DNA from: Mycobacteriaceae bacterium
GTDB taxonomy: Bacteria > Actinomycetota > Actinomycetes > Mycobacteriales > Mycobacteriaceae
Assembly (NCBI GenBank): GCA_019749805.1
Contig: JAIEPH010000044.1
Coordinates: forward strand, 101,354 to 165,353
Length of the DNA: 64,000 nt
Direction of reading: 5' to 3'
The first letter of the stretch is position 1. Every line of letters starts with the position of its first letter. The translations under genes and the position numbers were made by a program. This document shows, in pieces, positions 17,842-24,792 of the stretch. The notes beneath the pieces were generated by a model, which had not been told where the DNA came from, ran no database searches, and saw only the letters and a list, made by a program, of their open reading frames with translations.

Positions 17842-18879
17842 TCAGATGATCCCGGCGGCTCTTGCTCCTGCGATCGTCTCGCGCATGGTATCCGCCGCAT
17901 CGTGGCGGGGGCGCCAGTCGAGTTCGCGGCGCGCCTTTGCCGTGTCCATGATCACGGATCGCCGCGTCACGTTGACCCAAGCGAGCTCCTGCGGGAGGAG
18001 GCGCCCGAGCCGCGTCACCAATCCGACCAAGGCTTTGACTCCCAAACCCGGCAGTGGGACCGTCCGCCAGCCGAGCTCGCGCGAGATATCCGTCATCGTG
18101 ACCACGCCGTCTCCGGCGAGGTTATAGGTGCCGGGGGCTCCGCGGCCCTCGACCGCCGCGAGAAGGGCGTCGGCGCAGTCGTCGTGGTGTACGAGCTGAA
18201 ACGACGTCCCGGCCTCCGGCAGCACCGGAGATGCACCTGGGATTACCCGGATGAGATTTCTTTCCAGTGGCAGGCGCCCGCCGAGCTGGAAACGCTTGAC
18301 GAGGTCGTTGACCAGCGCAGGCGCGTCGCGTCCGCCGACGATGCTCGGCCGGAAGATGTACTGCTCAATTCCGGAGCCGTCGAGCAGCTCGTGAAACAGC
18401 GCCTCGAGTTCGGCCTTCTGCGCCGAGTAGTAGAACTCTTCGGTCCCCCGCGGCTTGATGTCCTCAGTCACGAGCTCCGGATTGTCGGGGTGAAAGCCGT
18501 ATGCCGCGATAGACGACGTATAGACGAGCCGGCGCGTGCCCGCCGCGACGCACGCTTCGAATACGTTGCGGGTGCCCTGAAGATTTACCGTCCGGGTCTC
18601 CTCGCGATCGCCGAAGATGATGAACGCCAAGTGCACAACGACGTCAGCCTCGGCAACCAGCTCATCCACGGTGGATCGGTCCAGCACATCACCGCGGCGA
18701 TACTCGACTTTCTTCCAGCCGAATTCGGCCGGGTCAAACGGCCGGCGAGCCATGCCCAGCACACGCTTTACCTGGTCTGAGCCTTCCAGGGCTGCAAGTA
18801 GCGAGCGTCCGACCTCTCCGGTGGGCCCGGTCACGGCCACTGTGAGACCTGTGTCTGTCGATTTCTTCGTCTGCGCCAT
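17842..18879 (-). CDS. NAD-dependent epimerase/dehydratase (extended SDR)
   Basis: 345 residues. N-terminal Rossmann motif VTGPTGEVGRSLL at about 14-26 and a YxxxK-type motif in YYSAQKAELE. The family includes sugar epimerases, hydroxysteroid dehydrogenases and aldehyde reductases; the lipid-gene surroundings favour a lipid or sterol substrate, but this is inference. The ATG at 18879 has no Shine-Dalgarno; TAGCCT on the minus strand (18887-18892) ends seven bases before it, so the mRNA is probably leaderless. Confidence 0.88.
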   Translation of the reverse strand: MAQTKKSTDTGLTVAVTGPTGEVGRSLLAALEGSDQVKRVLGMARRPFDPAEFGWKKVEYRRGDVLDRSTVDELVAEADVVVHLAFIIFGDREETRTVNLQGTRNVFEACVAAGTRRLVYTSSIAAYGFHPDNPELVTEDIKPRGTEEFYYSAQKAELEALFHELLDGSGIEQYIFRPSIVGGRDAPALVNDLVKRFQLGGRLPLERNLIRVIPGASPVLPEAGTSFQLVHHDDCADALLAAVEGRGAPGTYNLAGDGVVTMTDISRELGWRTVPLPGLGVKALVGLVTRLGRLLPQELAWVNVTRRSVIMDTAKARRELDWRPRHDAADTMRETIAGARAAGII

Positions 18880-18886
18880 GGCGCTA

Positions 18887-18915
18887 AGGCTAGAGCACTA
18901 ATGACGCGGCGTCAA
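18887..18915 (-). promoter_or_regulatory. Promoter of epimerase-TetR operon (leaderless)
   Basis: On the minus strand TTGACG (18910-18915) and TAGCCT (18887-18892) are separated by 17 bases, with the predicted start of transcription at the ATG (18879). The -35 is inside the palindrome TGACGCGGCGTCA. Confidence 0.65.
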
Positions 18916-18957
18916 TACATTACTGACATCGCGTCGTTAGGTATTGACACAGTGTCA
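18902..18957. promoter_or_regulatory. Three phased TGAC/GTCA operators between divergent genes
   Basis: Palindromes TGACGCGGCGTCA (18902-18914) and TGACACAGTGTCA (18945-18957) are each perfect around one central base. A weaker copy TGACATCGCGTCG lies at 18924-18936. Centres at 18908, 18930 and 18951 are 22 and 21 bp apart, so all face the same side of the helix. The outer two cover the -35 elements of the divergent promoters. Probable binding sites for the TetR protein at 17165-17833. Confidence 0.7.
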
Positions 18958-18972
18958 TTAAGTGTTTACTGT
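18944..18972 (+). promoter_or_regulatory. Promoter of the WS/DGAT-fadD13 operon
   Basis: TTGACA (18944-18949), a 17-base spacer and TACTGT (18967-18972, TANNNT type). The transcript would have a leader of about 30 bases with a GAGGAGA ribosome-binding site before the ATG at 19008. The -35 overlaps the right-hand operator palindrome. Confidence 0.6.
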
Positions 18973-19007
18973 CCTCGTAGCTAATCAACAGAGGAGACTC
19001 GGAAGCC

Positions 19008-20438
19008 ATGAGAAGACTCAACGGCGTGGATGCGCTGATGCTGTACCTCGATGGCGGCAGCGCCTACAACCACACGCTCAAGATCAGCGTGCTCGACCCG
19101 TCGACGGATCCCGAGGGATGGTCTTGGCCGAAGGCTCGACGGATGTTCGAGGAGCGCACTCACCTGCTTCCGGTCTTTCGTCTGCGGTACTTGCCGACGC
19201 CACTGGGCCTGCACCACCCGATCTGGGTCGAGGACCCAGATTTCAATCTCGACGCGCACGTGCGCCGGGTCGTCTGTCCCGCGCCCGGCGGGATGAAAGA
19301 GTTCTGCGAGCTCGTCGAGCAGATTTACGCCCACCCCCTGGATCGTGACCGGCCGCTGTGGCAGGTCTGGGTCGTCGAGGGCCTCGAAGGCGGCCGGGTC
19401 GCACTCGTGACCCTGTTGCACCACGCCTACTCCGACGGCGTCGGCGTGCTGGATATGCTCGCTGCGTTCTACAACGACACCCCTGACGACGCCGCGGTCA
19501 TTCCGCCCGAGTGGGCACCGCAACCGCTGCCGTCGACGAGACAGCGACTGGGTTGGGCGCTAAAGGACCTGCCCTCCAGGCTGGGCAAGGTCGCACCGAC
19601 CGCACGAGCCGTGCGCGAACGGGTCCGTATCGAGCGGGACTTCGCCAAGGGTGGCGAACGACGCGTGCCGTCAGCCTTCGACCGCTCTACGCCGCCGGGC
19701 CCGTTCCAGTGCGGGCTGTCGCGCAGCCGGCGGTTCTCCTGCGAGACGTTCCCACTCGCCGATGTTCGCGAGGTCAGCAAAACGCTCGGCGTCACGATCA
19801 ACGACGTCTTCATGGCGTGTGTCGCGGGCAGTGTGCGCCAGCACCTTGAGCGGGCGGGCTCGCCACCGGGCGAGGCGATGGTGGCGACGATGCCGCTCGC
19901 GGTCACTCCGGCGGCCGAGCGCGCCCACCCGGGCAACTACTCGTCGGTCGACTACGTCTGGCTGCACGCTCAGATCGCCGACCCGCTCGAGCGTTTGAGC
20001 GCAACAAGTGTCGCCGCCGAGGCGACGAAGGAGCACTTCGCCAAGACCAAGGACGCCGACATCGGCGCGGTGGTCGAGCTCCTGCCCGAACGCGTCATCT
20101 CGGGCCTTGCCCGTGGCAACGCACGGACCAAGGGCCGCTTCGACACGTTCAAGAACATAGTTGTGTCCAACGTGCCGGGCCCGCGCGAGCCGCGGTACCT
20201 CGGCAGGTGGCGCGTCGATCGGTGGTTCTCGACCGGGCAGATCTCCCACGGGGCGACGCTCAACATGACCGTGTGGAGCTACTGCGACCAGTTCAATCTG
20301 TGCGTTCTCGCCGACGCTATGGCGGTCCCTGACACGTGGGAACTGGTCCGTGGCTTCCGCGACTCACTCGACGAATTGCTCGTGATCGCACGTGCGCAGG
20401 CCACACCCAACCTCGATACCCAGGAGCTGGCTACATGA
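19008..20438 (+). CDS. Wax ester synthase/diacylglycerol acyltransferase (Rv3087-like)
   Basis: 476 residues. N-terminal acyltransferase domain with the catalytic HHAYSDG at 138-144 (HHxxxDG), and the C-terminal WES_acyltransf domain with the NVPGP motif. Uses acyl-CoA to esterify a long-chain alcohol or diacylglycerol, giving wax ester or triacylglycerol at the membrane/lipid-droplet surface. Corresponds to Rv3087. First gene of a coupled operon with the next two genes (ATGA overlaps at 20435 and 21850). Controlled by its own operator region here rather than by run-on from mymA. Confidence 0.92.
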   Translation: MRRLNGVDALMLYLDGGSAYNHTLKISVLDPSTDPEGWSWPKARRMFEERTHLLPVFRLRYLPTPLGLHHPIWVEDPDFNLDAHVRRVVCPAPGGMKEFCELVEQIYAHPLDRDRPLWQVWVVEGLEGGRVALVTLLHHAYSDGVGVLDMLAAFYNDTPDDAAVIPPEWAPQPLPSTRQRLGWALKDLPSRLGKVAPTARAVRERVRIERDFAKGGERRVPSAFDRSTPPGPFQCGLSRSRRFSCETFPLADVREVSKTLGVTINDVFMACVAGSVRQHLERAGSPPGEAMVATMPLAVTPAAERAHPGNYSSVDYVWLHAQIADPLERLSATSVAAEATKEHFAKTKDADIGAVVELLPERVISGLARGNARTKGRFDTFKNIVVSNVPGPREPRYLGRWRVDRWFSTGQISHGATLNMTVWSYCDQFNLCVLADAMAVPDTWELVRGFRDSLDELLVIARAQATPNLDTQELAT

Positions 20439-21853
20439 GCCGCATCAACCCGACTGATCTGTCATTCCTGCTGCTGGAAAAACCCAACCGGCCAAATCAC
20501 ATGGCGGCCTTCACCATCTTCCAAAAGCCACCGGGGCAGGAGTCGTCGTTCGGGCCGCGTCTGTTCGACGCATATCGGCACAGCCAGGCGGCCAAACCCT
20601 TCAATCACAAGCTGAAATGGTTAGGCAGAGATGTCGCCGCATGGGAAACCGTTGAGCCGGATATGGATAACCACATTCGGCACATCGCCATCCCCGCACC
20701 GGGTTCCATGCAACAGTTTCACGAGACGGTCTCGTTCCTGAACACCGGCTTGCTCGACAGGGGACACCCGCTCTGGGAGTGCTACATCATCGACGGCATC
20801 GAAAACGACCGAATTGCAGTCATGCTCAAGGTGCACCACGCACTCATCGACGGTGAAGGTGGGCTGCGCGCGATGCGCAACTTCCTGAGCGATTCACCGG
20901 ACGACATGACGCTGGCCGGTCCTTGGATGCCGTTTGAGAAGGGTGACCGGCCTCGCCGGGCACGGACCAGCACGTCGCGAAGCGAGCGACTGCAAGGCAT
21001 GCTCGAAGGACTGAGCACGCTGCCGGGAAGCGCCTTCGGCGTGGGTGCAGACGTTGTAGACCTTGGCGCGCAATCACTGAACCTCAAGGCGCGCAAGGCA
21101 TCCCTGCCCTTTACCGCGCGACGCACTCTCTTCAATAACACGCCGAAATCGGCGGCGCGCGCCTACGCGAACGTAGAGTTGCCACTCGCCGACGTCAAGT
21201 CCATTGCCAAGGCGACCGACACCTCCCTCAACGATGTGGTCATGACCATCATCGACGATGCGCTGCATCACTACCTCGACGAACACCAGGCTCCCACCGA
21301 CCGGCCTCTGGTGGCTTTCATGCCCATGTCGCTGCGTGACAAATCGGGCGGCGGTGGGGGTAATCAAGTGAGCGCCGACCTGATCCCCATGGGTGCACCC
21401 AAGTCGAGTCCCATTGAGCGCCTCAGGGAGATAAACACGGCGACGACGCGCGCGAAGGACAAGGGGCGCGGCATGCAAACGGCGTCGCGCCAGGCCTATG
21501 CGCTGTTTCTGCTGGGCAGCCTGACCCTGGCGGATACCGTGCCTTGGCTCGACAAGGTGCCGAGTGCCAACCTGGTGATATCGAACATGAAGGGGCCAAG
21601 CGAGCAGCTCTACCTCGCCGGTGCACAGCTGGTTGCATTCCACGGCCTGCCCATCGTGCCGCCAGGCGCCGGACTCAACGTCAGCTTTGCCAGCTTCAAC
21701 ACCGAGTTGTGTCTCGCCATCGGCGCAGCGCCGGAGGCCGTCCGCGAGCCGTTCCGACTTGCCGAACTCATTCAACAGGCATTCCGGACACTCGAAAAAG
21801 AATCTGGCACAAAGGACCTCAACCACACAACACCAGAGTCGAGAACCCCATGA
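20435..21853 (+). CDS. tgs4: Wax ester synthase/diacylglycerol acyltransferase Tgs4-like
   Basis: 472 residues from the ATG overlapping the previous stop; Rv3088 (Tgs4) is 474. The catalytic motif HHALIDG is at 134-140 and the C-terminal domain contains SNMKGP in place of the usual NVPGP. Second of two adjacent WS/DGAT genes; they are clearly diverged from each other and so not a recent duplication. Expected product is triacylglycerol or wax ester. Its stop overlaps the FadD13 start (ATGA). Confidence 0.9.
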   Translation: MSRINPTDLSFLLLEKPNRPNHMAAFTIFQKPPGQESSFGPRLFDAYRHSQAAKPFNHKLKWLGRDVAAWETVEPDMDNHIRHIAIPAPGSMQQFHETVSFLNTGLLDRGHPLWECYIIDGIENDRIAVMLKVHHALIDGEGGLRAMRNFLSDSPDDMTLAGPWMPFEKGDRPRRARTSTSRSERLQGMLEGLSTLPGSAFGVGADVVDLGAQSLNLKARKASLPFTARRTLFNNTPKSAARAYANVELPLADVKSIAKATDTSLNDVVMTIIDDALHHYLDEHQAPTDRPLVAFMPMSLRDKSGGGGGNQVSADLIPMGAPKSSPIERLREINTATTRAKDKGRGMQTASRQAYALFLLGSLTLADTVPWLDKVPSANLVISNMKGPSEQLYLAGAQLVAFHGLPIVPPGAGLNVSFASFNTELCLAIGAAPEAVREPFRLAELIQQAFRTLEKESGTKDLNHTTPESRTP

Positions 21854-23373
21854 AGAACATTGGCTCCATGCTCAGACAACGGGCAACGATTTCTCCGCAG
21901 CTCGAGGCGTACGTCGAGCCATCCACCAACGTGCGAATGAACTACGCAGAGATGAACGCACTCGCGAACCGGTGCGCCAACGTGCTCATATCGCTCGGGA
22001 TCGGCGTGGGTGACCGTGTGGGGTTACTGATGCCCAACAGTGTCGAGTTCTGCTGCCTGTTCTATGGCGCGGCCAAGATCGGGGCGGTAGCGGTCCCCCT
22101 CAACACACGCCTGGCGGCGCCTGAAGTGGATTTCATTCTGTCCGATAGCGGCAGCGACGTAGTGATCTACGGTGCGGAGTTGGCGGCAGTGGTCGACGCC
22201 ATCAAGGCGGGCGCCGACTCGTCCTGCACCGTCAGCCATTGGGTACCGGCCGGGGGCAGCACTGACGCGCTGGGCGAACACCTTTCGGCCGCCGATGCCG
22301 ACGAGCCGGCCAGCGAATGCGGCGGCGCCGACAACCTGTTCATCATGTACACCTCCGGCACCACCGGACATCCCAAGGGAGTCGTGCATACTCACGACTC
22401 GGTGCACTCGGCGGCGAGTTCTTGGTGCTCGACGATCGATGTGCGCTACCAGGACCGCCTACTGCTGCCCCTGCCGATGTTTCACGTGGCAGCGTTGACG
22501 ACGGTCATGTTCTGTGCCATGCGCGGTGTCAGCCTGATCTCAATGCCGCAGTTCGACGCGGCGAAGGTGTGGTCACTGATCGTCGATGAACGGGTTTCCA
22601 TTGCCGGGGCCGTGCCGGCGATCCTCAATTTCATGCGCCAGGTGCCCGAGTTCGCCGAACTGGACGCGCCGGAATTTCGCTACTTCATCACGGGCGGTGC
22701 ACCCATGCCGGAGGCCCTGATCAAGCTGTATGCCGGCAAAGACATGGAAGTCGTGCAGGGCTACGCGCTCACCGAATCATGTGGTGGCGGCACCCTGCTG
22801 CTCAGCGAAGACGCGCTGCGCAAGGCCGGCTCGGCCGGACGCGCCACCATGTTCACCGACGTCCGCGTGCGCAGGGACGATGGCCTGATCAGTGAACACG
22901 GGGAAGGCGAAGTCGTTATCAAGTCCGACATCCTGCTCAAGGAGTATTGGAATCGCCCGGACGCCACCCGCGCCGCTTTCGACAACGGTTGGTTCCGTAC
23001 CGGTGACATCGGCGAAATCGACGAAGAGGGCTATCTCTACATCAAAGATCGGCTGAAGGACATGATCATTTCCGGCGGCGAGAACATCTATCCCGCCGAG
23101 ATCGAGAACGTGATCATCGGCATTCCTGGGGTCAACGAAGTGGCGGTCATCGGTTTAGCCGACGAGAAATGGGGCGAGATCGCCTGCGCCATAGTCGTTG
23201 CCGACCAGAGCGAGGTCAGCGAGCAGCAAGTTGTCGAGTTCTGCGGTACACGGCTCGCGCGCTACAAGATGCCGAAAAAGGTGATCTTCGCTGAGGCCAT
23301 TCCACGCAACCCGACGGGTAAGATCCTCAAACGAGTGCTGCGAGAACAGTATTCAGTGACTGTTCAAATGTGA
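21850..23373 (+). CDS. fadD13: Long-chain acyl-CoA ligase FadD13
   Basis: 507 residues; Rv3089 FadD13 is 503. AMP-binding signature YTSGTTGHPKGVVHTHD, adenine-binding VVQGYALTES, GWFRTGDIGEID, hinge DRLKDMIISGGENIYP, and catalytic Lys in NPTGKILKRVL. FadD13 activates very-long-chain fatty acids and docks peripherally on the membrane. It would supply acyl-CoA to the two acyltransferases just upstream. Start fixed by the ATGA overlap. Confidence 0.93.
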   Translation: MKNIGSMLRQRATISPQLEAYVEPSTNVRMNYAEMNALANRCANVLISLGIGVGDRVGLLMPNSVEFCCLFYGAAKIGAVAVPLNTRLAAPEVDFILSDSGSDVVIYGAELAAVVDAIKAGADSSCTVSHWVPAGGSTDALGEHLSAADADEPASECGGADNLFIMYTSGTTGHPKGVVHTHDSVHSAASSWCSTIDVRYQDRLLLPLPMFHVAALTTVMFCAMRGVSLISMPQFDAAKVWSLIVDERVSIAGAVPAILNFMRQVPEFAELDAPEFRYFITGGAPMPEALIKLYAGKDMEVVQGYALTESCGGGTLLLSEDALRKAGSAGRATMFTDVRVRRDDGLISEHGEGEVVIKSDILLKEYWNRPDATRAAFDNGWFRTGDIGEIDEEGYLYIKDRLKDMIISGGENIYPAEIENVIIGIPGVNEVAVIGLADEKWGEIACAIVVADQSEVSEQQVVEFCGTRLARYKMPKKVIFAEAIPRNPTGKILKRVLREQYSVTVQM

Positions 23374-23448
23374 TCCACACCCTGACTGTACATACCCTCG
23401 AACATTCGGGGGCACAACATATTTCGGCAATTCTGATAGGGAGCACCC

Positions 23449-24609
23449 ATGACCGCCGTCGATTCCTCGTTCGACCTGTTCAGCCTAACCGCGGAGCATC
23501 ACGACCTTCGCGCCGCGATCCGCGCGCTGACCGAGCGCGACATCGCGCCGTACGCGGCAGACTGTGACGAACGCGAGCGCTTTCCGCAGGAGGCCCTCGA
23601 CGCCCTGACTCAATCCGGCTTCAACGCCGTCCACGTCCCCGAGGCCTACGGCGGGCAGGGTGCCGATGCGGTCGCCACTTGCATTGTGATCGAAGAAGTG
23701 GCCCGTGGGTGCTGCTCGTCATCGTTGATCCCCGCCGTCAACAAGCTCGGCACGATGGGTCTGATCCTGTCGGGGTCCGAGGAACTCAAACAGCAGGTGT
23801 TGCCAGACATCGCCGACGGTGCGATGGCCTCCTACGCGCTGTCTGAGCGCGAGGCCGGATCCGATGCCGCCAGCATGCGGACCCGCGCCACAGCCGACGG
23901 CGACGGCTGGGTCATCAACGGCACCAAAGCGTGGATCACCAACGGCGGCAAGTCGACCTGGTACACCGTAATGGCGGTGACCGACCCCGACCGGGGCACC
24001 AACGGTGTGTCGGCGTTCATGGTGCACAAGGACGACGAAGGCTTCGCCATCGGGCCGAAGGAACGCAAGATGGGTATCAAAGGGTCGCCCACCACCGAGT
24101 TGTACTTCGAGAACTGCCGCATCCCGGGCGACCGGATCATCGGCGAACCGGGCACCGGGTTCAAGACAGCGTTGAAGACCCTGGACCACACCCGGCCGAC
24201 AGTGGGCGCCCAAGCGGTCGGCGTGGCTCAAGGCGCGCTGGACGCCGCGATCGCCTACACCAAGGACCGCAAACAGTTCGGCAAGTCGATCGCGAGCTTT
24301 CAGGCCATCCAATTCGAACTCGCACAAATGGCAATGAAAGTCGAGGCCGCGAGGCTGCTGGTCTACACCGCCGCAGCGCGTGCCCATCGCGGCGAAAGCG
24401 GTCTCGGATTCATTTCAGCGGCCGCCAAATGTTTCGCCTCCGACTCCGCCATGGACGTCACCGAGTCCGCCGTCCAGCTCTTCGGCGGGGCCGGCTACAC
24501 GCGCGACTTCCCGGTCGAACGCATGATGCGCGACGCCAAGATCACGCAGATCTACGAAGGCACCAACCAGATCCAGCACATCGTGATGTCCCGCGCGCTC
24601 CTTGTTTGA
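23449..24609 (+). CDS. Acyl-CoA dehydrogenase
   Basis: 386 residues, the typical length. Signature 1 YALSEREAGSDAAS, signature 2 in the last third, and the catalytic base Glu370 in YEGTNQIQH. FAD-dependent alpha,beta-dehydrogenation of an acyl-CoA, passing electrons to ETF. It is 75 bases after fadD13, with AGGGAG before the ATG. Not part of the mymA operon in M. tuberculosis, so an added partner: ligation by a FadD and then desaturation/oxidation is the simplest reading. Chain length cannot be told. Confidence 0.93.
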   Translation: MTAVDSSFDLFSLTAEHHDLRAAIRALTERDIAPYAADCDERERFPQEALDALTQSGFNAVHVPEAYGGQGADAVATCIVIEEVARGCCSSSLIPAVNKLGTMGLILSGSEELKQQVLPDIADGAMASYALSEREAGSDAASMRTRATADGDGWVINGTKAWITNGGKSTWYTVMAVTDPDRGTNGVSAFMVHKDDEGFAIGPKERKMGIKGSPTTELYFENCRIPGDRIIGEPGTGFKTALKTLDHTRPTVGAQAVGVAQGALDAAIAYTKDRKQFGKSIASFQAIQFELAQMAMKVEAARLLVYTAAARAHRGESGLGFISAAAKCFASDSAMDVTESAVQLFGGAGYTRDFPVERMMRDAKITQIYEGTNQIQHIVMSRALLV

Positions 24610-24792
24610 GGAGACACGACTCGGAAACAAGGCGACGTACGACTCGATCTCGGAATCGGCGAACCTGAACAAGGCGCATTCAGCCGAACACCGGTACGCG
24701 GGTTGACCATCCGCTTGCACGCGTATGCCCGGGAGCTAGCACTGCGCCAAGTCCTGCTCCACGACATTCTCGGCGCGAGAACACAAACCTGA

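Noticed and set aside
24610..24792. Short open frames between the acyl-CoA dehydrogenase and arylsulfatase genes
   Set aside because: A 29-codon TTG-started frame exists, but lacks a ribosome site and any recognisable feature.
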